Below are positions 18,781 to 26,894 of a DNA stretch of 64,000 nucleotides, in pieces. Position 1 is the first letter of the stretch; the number at the start of each line of letters is the position of its first letter. The DNA lies in assembly GCA_016720465.1 (NCBI GenBank), contig JADKKO010000001.1:744001-808000 (forward strand), in the 5' to 3' direction. The notes beneath the pieces were generated by a model, which had not been told where the DNA came from, ran no database searches, and saw nothing but the letters and a program-made list of their open reading frames with translations. A program made the position numbers and the translations under genes. The DNA is from Holophagaceae bacterium. Lineage in GTDB: Bacteria > Acidobacteriota > Holophagae > Holophagales > Holophagaceae.

Positions 18781-19756
18781 CACCGGGGCCGCGGCCCGCC
18801 AGCAGGAAATAAGCCAGCAGCAGGGCCGCCATTGCGCCGCCGAAGGCCAGCTTCAGGCCGAAGGGCACATCCACCTGGGAGGACCAGAAGGCCTCAACGA
18901 AGGCCGCCATGAGGGTCATGGCCGCCGTTCCATACATGATGCGGACCGCCTTGCGGGCGGCCTCTTTCAAGGACTCCAGGCGCGGCCTGCGTCCGGGGGC
19001 CAGCCAGGCGAAGCCGATCTTCAACCCAGCGGCCCCCGCGAAGATCGCCGCCGTGAGTTCCAGGGCGCTATGGCCGACCACGAATCCGTAAAAGGTGTGG
19101 GCGAGCCCGGCATTCACGAGATGTCCTTCCACGGTGCCGAACATGAGGCCGTTGTAGACCAGGAAGAAGATGGAACCGAGGCCCAGCAGCAGCCCCGTGG
19201 CGAAGCACTGGAAATCCAATCCGATGTTGTTGCGGATGTAGAACCCGAACATGGCGACATCGGTGTCGGCTTCCCGCGCCGGGCCCAGGGCCCTATTGCC
19301 AGGGCTGTACATCGCCTCGAACTGCGCCAATTGCGACGGCGCCATCATCAGGAACGCCGCATCGGGTTTCAGCCGCACCGCGGCCATCATGGCGCCGTAG
19401 GGGCCGAGCATCAGCAGAGCCGAAAGCGCCACCAGCCGCCATTCCGCCCGAATGGCCCTGGGAAATCCGCTGCGGATGTAGTTGAGGCCGTCCATGGACA
19501 GACCCGCGCGGGCGCCGTGCAGCCGCTGATGGGCCCGGAGCACGAGTCCGTTGAGCCGGTCCATCAGCAGCGCGCTGTACTGGCGTTCGCGGGCCAGGGC
19601 GAGATGGTTGCAGACCTGGCGGTACAAGCGCGGGATATCGTCGGGCGGAATGGGCGCGGCGGCAGGGCCGTCCCCCTTTTTGCCGCCCGCGTCCAGCCAA
19701 CGCTCCAGGGTTTCCCATTGGAGCTGGTGCTGCGCGATGAAAGCTTCCTGTTTCAT
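18764..19756 (-). CDS. SpoIIM-like integral membrane protein (DUF95)
   Basis: 330 residues. A cytoplasmic helical N-terminus with an LYRQVCNHLALAR segment is followed by six or so membrane helices. The family-typical segment (FGFYIRNNIGLDF, then the GTVEGHLVNAGLAHTFYGFVVGHSALELTAA region) is clear. In sporulating Firmicutes SpoIIM helps engulfment; in non-sporulating Gram-negatives the family is often found beside RDD and MoxR/DUF58 genes with no known role. It starts 4 nt after the RDD gene. Confidence 0.85.
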   Translation of the reverse strand: MKQEAFIAQHQLQWETLERWLDAGGKKGDGPAAAPIPPDDIPRLYRQVCNHLALARERQYSALLMDRLNGLVLRAHQRLHGARAGLSMDGLNYIRSGFPRAIRAEWRLVALSALLMLGPYGAMMAAVRLKPDAAFLMMAPSQLAQFEAMYSPGNRALGPAREADTDVAMFGFYIRNNIGLDFQCFATGLLLGLGSIFFLVYNGLMFGTVEGHLVNAGLAHTFYGFVVGHSALELTAAIFAGAAGLKIGFAWLAPGRRPRLESLKEAARKAVRIMYGTAAMTLMAAFVEAFWSSQVDVPFGLKLAFGGAMAALLLAYFLLAGRGPGDVHAG

Positions 19757-19760
19757 CCGC

Positions 19761-20438
19761 TCACCGCCCCACCAGGGCCCGCGCCATGCCCGCCAGCCGC
19801 TTCACGCCTTCGGCGCCCTGGAACCCGGTCAGCGGCTCCGCGAGGGTCGCCAGCTCTTCGGCCCTCTGGGGGCTGAAGGTGCCTGCCCGTTCCCCGAAGG
19901 CGATGATGGCCCGTTGATCCTCGAGGCTCAGCGGGCAGGGGGGCGGCAAAGATTCCACATCGAAATGGCGCAACCGCGGGCTCCCCTTGCGCACGTGCAC
20001 CACCACGGTGCCCGCGGCCAGATCGCCCAGGCGCTTGAAGTCCCGGGACAGCAGCATCGAAATCAATCCGAAGCCATAGAGGAAGGGCAGGAAATCCACA
20101 GTCAGCAGCAGATTCCGGGCCAGGCTGGCGGACCAGGTGACCGGACTGCCGTCGTCCAGCAGCACCCGCAGCCCGGCGGCTTTCTTTCCCGGTGTCTGGC
20201 CGCTCCAGAACACTTCGCAGAAGACCGGGTAGAACCACTCCACCAGGAACAGGCAGATGAAGAACAGGCCCATGCCCGCCCGGCCCAGAAAAGAAAAACC
20301 GATGCCGAGCACCAGGTAGGCGACCGCGCGGATGAGCACATCCACCAGCCAGGCCTGCGCCCGCGCCACCGGCCCCGCGATCCGCAGATCCAGGGTGATG
20401 CCCTCCGGCGTCTCGATGGGCCGCGCCGTATCGAGCAT
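19761..20438 (-). CDS. RDD-family membrane protein
   Basis: 225 residues from the ATG at 20438. A frame-open extension to 20588 would overlap the divergent carbamate kinase and is not conserved-looking. The RDD domain (about residues 10-150) has three membrane helices and the terminal FKRLGDLAAGTVVV motif. The first gene of the RDD-SpoIIM-DUF4129-DUF4350-MoxR-DUF58 operon. The role is unknown; transport has been proposed for some relatives. Confidence 0.85.
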   Translation of the reverse strand: MLDTARPIETPEGITLDLRIAGPVARAQAWLVDVLIRAVAYLVLGIGFSFLGRAGMGLFFICLFLVEWFYPVFCEVFWSGQTPGKKAAGLRVLLDDGSPVTWSASLARNLLLTVDFLPFLYGFGLISMLLSRDFKRLGDLAAGTVVVHVRKGSPRLRHFDVESLPPPCPLSLEDQRAIIAFGERAGTFSPQRAEELATLAEPLTGFQGAEGVKRLAGMARALVGR

Positions 20439-20550
20439 CACGCCCGCACGTTCGTGTTGGCGGTATTTTGCGAGTCGGAGTTCAAGCTCAAGAAACCTGG
20501 GAAAGCACCAGTCTATACGATAAACTTTTTGTTTTTGCCGAAAGCCCCAC

Positions 20551-21507
20551 ATGTCCTCTGCGTCCAGAAAAATAGCCCTGCTCGCCATCGGCGGAAACGC
20601 CTTGCTGAAAGAAGACGAGCGAGGCCTGCAGGAAGAGCAATTGGAGAACGCGCGGGACTGCGCGGAGATGCTGGCCCGCGTGGTGGCCCAGGGCTACTCG
20701 CTTTGCGTGGTGCATGGCAACGGACCGCAGGTTGGCAACCTGCTCATCCAGCAGGAATCCGCCTCCAACCAGATACCGCCCTACAACCTGGATATCGCCG
20801 TGGGCATGACCCAAGGATCCATGGGCTACATGCTCGAACGCATGCTCATGAACCGCCTCCATTTTGAAAAACTGGACGCGCCCGTGGCCACGATCCTCAC
20901 GGAAGTGGTCGTGGACAAGTCCGATCCCGGCTTCGAGAATCCGACCAAGCCCATCGGCCCCTTCTACCCGGAGTTCCGCGCGCTGGAACTCATGCGGCAG
21001 AAGAAATGGAAGATGAAGGAGGACAGCGGCCGCGGCTGGCGCAAGGTGGTGCCTTCCCCCAGCCCCATCGAGATCGTGCAGCTGGCCGCCATCAAGGACC
21101 TGCTGGAGCACGGGCACTGCGTCATCGCCGGCGGCGGCGGCGGCATCCCGGTGATCCGCGACGCGTCAGGACTGCTGGTGGGCGTGGAAGCCGTCATCGA
21201 CAAGGACCGCCTGAGCGCGTTGCTGGCGGCCAACCTCGGCGCGGAGCTTTACATCATCCTCACGGGCGTCGCGAAGGTGGCGCTGGATTTCGGGAAGCCC
21301 GCCCAGCGCTGGGTGGACCGCATGACCGCGGCGGAGGCCAGGGCCCACCTCGCGGACGGCCAATTCCCAGCGGGCTCCATGGGCCCCAAGATCGAAAGCG
21401 CGCTGTCCTTCATCGAGGCCGGCGGACACGAGGTCCTCATCACCACCGCCGAAGCCCTGAAGCATGAAGACCCGGAAACCGTGGGCACGCGCATCACGCG
21501 AGGTTGA
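20551..21507 (+). CDS. arcC: Carbamate kinase
   Basis: 318 residues of the amino-acid-kinase fold. LLAIGGNALLK at the start, VVHGNGPQVGNL, and the ATP-site segment GGGGGIPVI are characteristic of carbamate kinase, which makes ATP from carbamoyl phosphate and ADP. No arginine deiminase or ornithine carbamoyltransferase is adjacent, so the source of carbamoyl phosphate is not shown. The ribosome site is weak. The upstream gap of 112 bp is shared with the divergent RDD operon and contains an AT-rich stretch at 20512-20538. Confidence 0.92.
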   Translation: MSSASRKIALLAIGGNALLKEDERGLQEEQLENARDCAEMLARVVAQGYSLCVVHGNGPQVGNLLIQQESASNQIPPYNLDIAVGMTQGSMGYMLERMLMNRLHFEKLDAPVATILTEVVVDKSDPGFENPTKPIGPFYPEFRALELMRQKKWKMKEDSGRGWRKVVPSPSPIEIVQLAAIKDLLEHGHCVIAGGGGGIPVIRDASGLLVGVEAVIDKDRLSALLAANLGAELYIILTGVAKVALDFGKPAQRWVDRMTAAEARAHLADGQFPAGSMGPKIESALSFIEAGGHEVLITTAEALKHEDPETVGTRITRG

Positions 21508-21536
21508 GCTGGCCCACCTGGCTCCCAGGGAATACC

Positions 21537-21815
21537 CGCGAAGGGCCGCGAAATCGCTGCGCTCAGGGGAAGGGCCGCGAAAAATCTGTGTGTCTCGGGT
21601 ATCGGCCCGGCCGATTCCCGAAAAGAAAAACCCACACGAATCGCACCGGAAGCCCCGAGTTCCACAGTGCTTCATTCCGGCCCGGAATCGCCTCGCGGGG
21701 GCACGCAGCGCCCGCGGGCCACTGCCCCTTGATGAGCCCCCCCGAGGCGATGAACCGGTGTGGCAAAATGTTTTTCGCGGCCCTTTTGCTTTGTTCTTCG
21801 CGGCCCTTCGCGGGG
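21537..21815. repeat. Dispersed element with inverted ends, family 2
   Basis: The 337-bp gap after arcC (21508-21844) is filled by an element whose two ends are imperfect inverted repeats of about 45 bp: CCCGCGAAGGGCCGCGAA at 21536-21553 and its complement at 21796-21813, each followed inward by a second GGGCCGCGAAAAA motif. The interior has no plausible coding sequence. The shape resembles family 1 but the end sequence is different. Confidence 0.65.
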
Positions 21816-21844
21816 ATCTGTTGCCCAGCTGCTCCTACCGGCCT

Positions 21845-24800
21845 TCACGCCAGCAGCACGAAGGCGATGCGGAAGGTGCTGCCGTGGCCGGGCCGGCTTT
21901 CCACCGCGATGTTCGCGCCGTGGGCGTCCACCAGGCTCTTCACGATGCTCAGGCCCAGGCCCCAGCCCTTGCCGATGTCGCCGATCTCCACCTGGGTGAA
22001 GGGCTGGAACAGCCGTTCCATCTCCCCCGCATCGAACCCCCGGCCCGTGTCCCAGATTTCCAGGACCCAGCGTTCCCCCTTAACGCTGGACCTCACGCCC
22101 ACGCTGCCCCCCGGGGCCGTCACCTTGAGGGCGTTGCCGAACAGATTGAGGAGGACCTGCTGAATGGCCAGGGCATCCGCCAGCACCTGGCCTTCGGCCG
22201 GGCCGACTTCCCATGAAAAATGCAGCCCGGCCCATTCTGCCTTCAACCGCAGGGCGTCTTCCATCCCCTCCAGGAGCGTGTGGGGGAAGGCGCGGACCAT
22301 GTGCAGCGTCTGGTCCACGGCCTCGCTGCGGGACTGGTCCAGAAGCCGCCGCAGCAGCCCATCCAGGCGCTCCGCCTCCTTGGCGATGATTTCAAGCTGG
22401 GCCGGCGGGCTCTCGCCCCGGTCCTGCGCCTCGATCCCCATCTGGTCCGCGAGCAGGTTGATGGTCGTGATGGGCGAGCGCAGGTCGTGCACCACCATGC
22501 GCGTGAACACCACCTTCGACTCCAGGATCTGCTTGACCTGCTCATGGGCGGCCTCGAGTTCCTGGTTCCGCTGGTTCAGGGACCGCGTGCGCTCTCCCAC
22601 CTGAAATTCGAGCATCCTCGCCACGCGGCGGAGGCGGAGGGTCCGCCAGTGGATGAAAGCCCCCACCCCGGCGAGGCCCAGAAGGACCAGCGCCAGGCGG
22701 CCGAGGGGATGTTCCACCCAGGTGGGCCGGACCTTCAGCGAAACCGGAGGTCCCTCCAGCCAATGACTGCCGTCCTGGCTGGTCCGCACGCGGAACTGAT
22801 AGGAACCCGCCGGCAGGTGTTCGTAGCGCACGGTGTTGCCTTCGCTGATCCGCTGCCACTCCTGGGACAGTCCTTCGAGATGGACTTCATAGATGGGCGG
22901 ATGGTCGAAGATGGGCATTCCCAGCTCGAAATTGAATTCGATGAACTCCCGCCGGGGCGGAAGTTCTAGCTGGGCCGGCAGGTGGGCGCGCGCCCCCGGC
23001 CAGGCCGCTTCCAGCACCTGGGGCGTGGGCATTCCGGGCAGGCGCAGCGGTTCCCGGGTGTCCAGGATGCACACCCCGTTGATCATGCCGAACCAGAGGC
23101 GGCCCTTTTCATCGAGGCGCACCGACCCCTGGTTCGTTTCATCGGAGAGCAGGCCGACGGATTGATTCAAGTGGAGCAGGCGGCCGTCGCCCTCGAGCAG
23201 GGTCACGCCTTTGCCGTGGCCGATGGCGACCCGTCCCTGGCCTCCGTCGCCGACGAAATAGATGTTCGCGTCCGGGAGGCCTTCTTCGATGCCCATGCGC
23301 GTCCAGCGTCCATCTTCATGCGTATAGAGCCCCTGCACGGTTCCCACCAGCAGCGAACCCCGGGTGTTCCGGTGCATGGTGAGCACGCTGACATTGTCGA
23401 AGGGGGTTTTCGGGAAGGCCCGGACCAGGCGCTGGCCGTCGAACCGGTACAGTCCCTTGGAACACCCCACCAGGACGCTGTCGCCATCTTTGGCCAGCAC
23501 GTAGGCGTCATTGACCCCGGCCTCCCGGGGCATCTCGATGGTGCGTTCCACCCGGCCCGAGAGGTCCATTTCCACGAGCCCGCGGTCGGTGCCGACCATG
23601 AGCATGCCGCGCCAGGCCAGGACCTGGAAGACGCGCGCATCCCCGAGGATCTTCCCAGGCTGCACCCGGGCATTTTTCCAGCGCCCCATGCCCTTGGCGC
23701 TGCCCAGCCAAAGTCCGCCGCTGCCATCCGGATAGAGGCTCCAGATCTCGTTGGAAGGCAGCCCTTCCTTGATGGTCCACCGGGCCGTGAGGCCTTTGCC
23801 TTCCGTCCAGAGGTAGAGGCCGCGGCTGGTGCCCAGGAAGGTGCCGATGCCAGGCAGCGGTTCGATGGCCAGCACTGCGCCCAGTTCGAAGGGCACCTGC
23901 GTTTTGATGCCGTGGAGTCCCGGCACCGCGAGGGCATACAGCCCGGCGCCGTCGGAGCCGATCCAGAGGATGCCCTGGTGGTCCCGGTAGGCCAGGTTGA
24001 TGTGCTCCTCCGGCAGGCCGTCCTTCATGGTCCACCAGCGGTTGGCTCCGCCGGGAGACTGGGTCCACAACCCATCGTCGCCGAGCCCCACCACCAGGGA
24101 ACCATCCCGGTCGAAACTGAAATCCTGGAGTTTGGGGACTCCGTCGTAACCCTTCAAGGGGATCGGCACCCAGGCGCCGTCTTCTTTCCTGAAGAGGCCG
24201 GGGCGCGTGAGCACGCAGGGCCTGCCCTTCGGGTCCAGCACGATCTTCCAGACCTCCCGCGCAGCGACTTCTTTGGGAAGGGTTTCCTCGATCAACCGAT
24301 GGCCATCCCAGAAGCCCACCCTGCCCTTGCGCGTGCTCAGCCAGAACCCGCCCTGGGCCTGGGCGATCCCGTAGATGGGTTCTTTGGGCCACGCACCCAG
24401 AGCCACCTGCTGGAACGCGCTGCCATTCCAGTGGTAGAGCCCGCCTCGGGTTCCCACCAGCATGCCCCCGGCGCCATCCTCGGCCAGACAATAGGAATTC
24501 ATGGCTGGAAAGCCTTCGGCTGGGCCGAAGGACTGCACCTGGCTGCCCCGGATCCGCGCCAGGGTGGCGTCGACCTGGGCGACCCAGATGGCCCCTTCCC
24601 GGTCCTCCAACAGGGCGGTCACCTGGCCGACGCCAAGGCCCTGGGCCAGGCCGAAGCTCTTGAAACCGGAGGCTCCCAGCCGCGCCACGCCGCCCTGGGT
24701 CCCCACCCACAGGAATCCCCTTCGGTCCTCCAGCAGCGCCCGCACCTGGCTCTGAGGCAGGCCGTCGCGGCCGTCGAAATGCCTGAAGGCCAGGGGCTGC

Positions 24801-24889
24801 GCAGGAAGCGCCAGGCCGATCCCCAGCGCCGCCGCCAGGCACGCCAAGCGGCGGAGCAGCGATGCAAAGGGATCAAAGGAGTCGCGCAT
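21845..24889 (-). CDS. Sensor histidine kinase with Reg_prop propeller and Y_Y_Y domain
   Basis: 1014 residues from the ATG at 24889, which opens a signal peptide (LACLAAALGIGLALPAQP). Next comes a periplasmic two-blade propeller built of Reg_prop repeats of the LLEDRRGFLWVGTQGG type (about 30-690), a Y_Y_Y domain (about 700-770), one membrane helix (about 780-800), a coiled coil, HisKA with VVHDLRSPIT (phospho-His), and HATPase with FGNALK, DTGRGF and GLGLSIVK. This is the architecture of Bacteroides hybrid sensors but without a receiver or AraC output. No response regulator is adjacent. The ribosome site is not evident, so the exact start is open. Confidence 0.9.
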   Translation of the reverse strand: MRDSFDPFASLLRRLACLAAALGIGLALPAQPLAFRHFDGRDGLPQSQVRALLEDRRGFLWVGTQGGVARLGASGFKSFGLAQGLGVGQVTALLEDREGAIWVAQVDATLARIRGSQVQSFGPAEGFPAMNSYCLAEDGAGGMLVGTRGGLYHWNGSAFQQVALGAWPKEPIYGIAQAQGGFWLSTRKGRVGFWDGHRLIEETLPKEVAAREVWKIVLDPKGRPCVLTRPGLFRKEDGAWVPIPLKGYDGVPKLQDFSFDRDGSLVVGLGDDGLWTQSPGGANRWWTMKDGLPEEHINLAYRDHQGILWIGSDGAGLYALAVPGLHGIKTQVPFELGAVLAIEPLPGIGTFLGTSRGLYLWTEGKGLTARWTIKEGLPSNEIWSLYPDGSGGLWLGSAKGMGRWKNARVQPGKILGDARVFQVLAWRGMLMVGTDRGLVEMDLSGRVERTIEMPREAGVNDAYVLAKDGDSVLVGCSKGLYRFDGQRLVRAFPKTPFDNVSVLTMHRNTRGSLLVGTVQGLYTHEDGRWTRMGIEEGLPDANIYFVGDGGQGRVAIGHGKGVTLLEGDGRLLHLNQSVGLLSDETNQGSVRLDEKGRLWFGMINGVCILDTREPLRLPGMPTPQVLEAAWPGARAHLPAQLELPPRREFIEFNFELGMPIFDHPPIYEVHLEGLSQEWQRISEGNTVRYEHLPAGSYQFRVRTSQDGSHWLEGPPVSLKVRPTWVEHPLGRLALVLLGLAGVGAFIHWRTLRLRRVARMLEFQVGERTRSLNQRNQELEAAHEQVKQILESKVVFTRMVVHDLRSPITTINLLADQMGIEAQDRGESPPAQLEIIAKEAERLDGLLRRLLDQSRSEAVDQTLHMVRAFPHTLLEGMEDALRLKAEWAGLHFSWEVGPAEGQVLADALAIQQVLLNLFGNALKVTAPGGSVGVRSSVKGERWVLEIWDTGRGFDAGEMERLFQPFTQVEIGDIGKGWGLGLSIVKSLVDAHGANIAVESRPGHGSTFRIAFVLLA

Positions 24890-25042
24890 GGTTGGAAAAG
24901 GGTTGGGAGGATTCAGGACGAGCTTAGCCTCGTTCACCATAAAACCGATATTTTTCCGCCCTTGCGCCGATGCGCTGGAGAGGGCCCCTTCAGGTCCGGT
25001 CGGATCCATGGTTAGCTGTGCAGACAACCCTTTGGAGCGCCG

Positions 25043-25336
25043 ATGTATGCCCTCGCCATCGTCCGATACCGGAAGCCCCTGGACGAAGTATTGACGGTCC
25101 TGGACGAGCACCGGGCCTACCTGCGGACGCTGCAGGACAGGGGCCTGCTGCTGGCCTCCGGACCGCTGGATCCCAGAAGCGGCGGAGCGCTGCTGCTCAG
25201 GGTTCCGGATGATTCGGTCCATGCCTCCCTGGACCGCATCCGCGACGAGGATCCATTCACCAAGGCCCGCCTGGCCCAGTACGAACTACTGCCCTGGTCC
25301 CCCGTAATCGGAATCGAAGGATTGGACAAACTATGA
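25043..25336 (+). CDS. YciI-like protein
   Basis: 97 residues with the ferredoxin-like YciI fold. The hallmarks are a short beta strand YALAIVRYR, a His in DEHRAYL, and an Asp in DEDPF. Members are small dimeric proteins, some with dehalogenase-like or muconolactone-isomerase-like roles; no reaction can be assigned here. It overlaps the next gene by 4 bp (ATGA), so the two are translationally coupled. Confidence 0.85.
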   Translation: MYALAIVRYRKPLDEVLTVLDEHRAYLRTLQDRGLLLASGPLDPRSGGALLLRVPDDSVHASLDRIRDEDPFTKARLAQYELLPWSPVIGIEGLDKL

Positions 25337-25926
25337 ATGCCATCCGCTGCCTAATCATCTCCATTGCAGCCGTGCTCCCCATGCAGGCACAAGAGGCGGA
25401 CCTGCATCTGGACGCGGGTCTGGCCACCAGCCTGGACCGCGACTGGAAGAGCCTGCGCGACACCTCCGGCGAGGCAGGCGTGGTGACCAAATTTCCCTTG
25501 GCGATCGAGGGGGCCTTGGTGTTTCCGAAAGGGCCCGGTGCCATCCGCGCGGCCCTGCGCATCGCCGTGGATGAGCCCTTCAGCAATCTCCAGCTCGGCG
25601 CGGATTGGATCCATACCTTTTCAAGGAAGGGGGCGGAAACCGTCTATGGCAGCGCCGGCCTGAGCTTGAACAACGTCAAGGGCCGCATCCAGGTGGCGCC
25701 CCCCAATTATCCGGATCCGGGCGCCTATGAGGAGCGCAGCCAGAGCGCCAGGCCTGGCGTCCGGTTGGGCATGGGCTACGCCTTCAACCGGAATTTCGCC
25801 TTCGAGTGCGCCGTGAACTACATCAGCCTGGGAAGCACCGGCGCCAATGGCTTCCTGCATTCCAGCTCGGTCTACATGACGCTCACAGGCTCCTACCGCA
25901 TTCCGAAAATCCTTGGCGGAAAGTAG
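25333..25926 (+). CDS. Outer-membrane beta-barrel-like secreted protein
   Basis: 197 residues. A signal peptide ends around MQAQ (residue 20). The rest is built of alternating strands with aromatic and glycine ends, ending SVYMTLTGSYRIPK, as in small 8-stranded barrels of the OmpW/OmpA type. It overlaps the YciI gene by 4 bp. The precise family is not recognised. A weak 6-bp hairpin (AGCCAC/GTGGCT, 25943-25964) follows the stop. Confidence 0.6.
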   Translation: MNAIRCLIISIAAVLPMQAQEADLHLDAGLATSLDRDWKSLRDTSGEAGVVTKFPLAIEGALVFPKGPGAIRAALRIAVDEPFSNLQLGADWIHTFSRKGAETVYGSAGLSLNNVKGRIQVAPPNYPDPGAYEERSQSARPGVRLGMGYAFNRNFAFECAVNYISLGSTGANGFLHSSSVYMTLTGSYRIPKILGGK

Positions 25927-26011
25927 AAGTCGGAAGTCGATTAGCCACAGGCAGGACCGTGGCTCATTCTGCATCCTTTCGGTATCGCTTCGCGATGCGC
26001 GAGGCCGCCCG

Positions 26012-26539
26012 CTAATTCCCTTCGGGCGCCACGAGGATCATGAGGGTTCCACCCGTCTCCACGGTGGCGCCCTCTTGTACCGTGATTTTGGAAACTCTTC
26101 CCGCTGAAGTCGCTCTCAACTCATTCTGCATTTTCATGGCCTCCATGATGAGAAGGGGCTGGGCTTCGATGACGGTGTCGCCCTCTTTGACCAGGAGCTT
26201 CACGACCTTGCCGGGCATGGGAGCCGTGAGGGTGCCGCCGGAGGATGCGGCGCCGCCGGCCGCCGCCAGGAGGGCCTTGCGCGGGTCCTGCAGCGCAAAC
26301 TCGTAGGGGGCGTCGAAGAGTGTCGCGCGGAAGCCCTGGACATCGGGATCGGCCTGCTTCATCGCATCCAGGCGCACGTCCACGGATCGGCCGTCCATGA
26401 TCACCGACCAGCTTCCGGGCTCCATCTCCAGGATGTCCACGGCCTGGGCCGTGCCGTCCCAGACAAGTGTCGTCACGCCATCCTGGCGAAGGATCTCGAC
26501 ATCGTGGGTTTCTTTACCAATGAGAAGTGTGCGTTTCAT
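26012..26539 (-). CDS. Biotin carboxyl carrier protein of an acyl-CoA carboxylase
   Basis: 175 residues. The C-terminal biotinyl domain has the biotinylated lysine in EAMKM (about residue 132) and a typical AMPGKVVKLLVKEGD strand. The N-terminal part (VEILRQDGVTTLVWDG, MDGRSVDVRLD) is the BT-type domain found in propionyl- and pyruvate-type carboxylase alpha subunits, not in E. coli AccB. It therefore looks like the split-off carrier of a propionyl/acetyl-CoA carboxylase whose biotin carboxylase is the upstream gene. A ribosome site GGAG lies 6 nt before the ATG. The carboxyltransferase subunit is not in the window. Confidence 0.9.
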   Translation of the reverse strand: MKRTLLIGKETHDVEILRQDGVTTLVWDGTAQAVDILEMEPGSWSVIMDGRSVDVRLDAMKQADPDVQGFRATLFDAPYEFALQDPRKALLAAAGGAASSGGTLTAPMPGKVVKLLVKEGDTVIEAQPLLIMEAMKMQNELRATSAGRVSKITVQEGATVETGGTLMILVAPEGN

Positions 26540-26676
26540 GAGTTTCTCCGGCTATGTGGGGGGGGTTGAAAAACGAATTTCAACCCCCCGGGATTGTTTG
26601 GGGGGGGCCCCCCCCCGCGGCCGGCGCCCCAAACCGGGTTGGGGAAGGGTGGAAATAATATTTGAAAAAATTTTAA
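26540..26676. other. Hairpins and homopolymer runs between the two carboxylase genes
   Basis: A perfect 12-bp hairpin (GGGGGGTTGAAA at 26560-26571, complement at 26578-26589) is followed by a G8-C9 palindrome at about 26600-26617 and then an abrupt AT-rich stretch (26650-26690). The base composition is unlike the rest of the window. It could be a decayed repeat end, or contain sequence errors; the G/C runs resemble the tract at 55990. Confidence 0.5.
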
Positions 26677-26894
26677 ATAATTTAAATTCATTCGACCACC
26701 AAGAAGTAAAGGACCTAACCAAGTCTTGAGAGGAACAACAAAAGCTTAAAGGACCACAAATTAATAAAGGTTGTCAGACACAAACACAAAGACACAAAAC
26801 CTTGAGTAAAAAGAGCATTTCTTTGTGTCTTTGTGACTTTGTGGTTCATCTTTTTGCCTTTGTGGTTTCTTAGCGTCTCGGTGGTTCAAAGGCG
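26677..26894. repeat. Degenerate family-1-like element overlapping the 3' end of accC
   Basis: The ends resemble family 1: AATTCATTCGACCACCAAG on the left and CGTCTCGGTGGTTCAAA on the right, with CTTTGTG-type direct repeats between (26815-26865). It carries the last 43 codons and the stop codon of the accC reading frame. The relation to copies A-C is by end pattern only and is less certain. Confidence 0.5.

Noticed and set aside
22982..25015. 677-codon plus-strand frame over the sensor kinase
   Set aside because: Antisense shadow; the kinase motifs are all on the minus strand.
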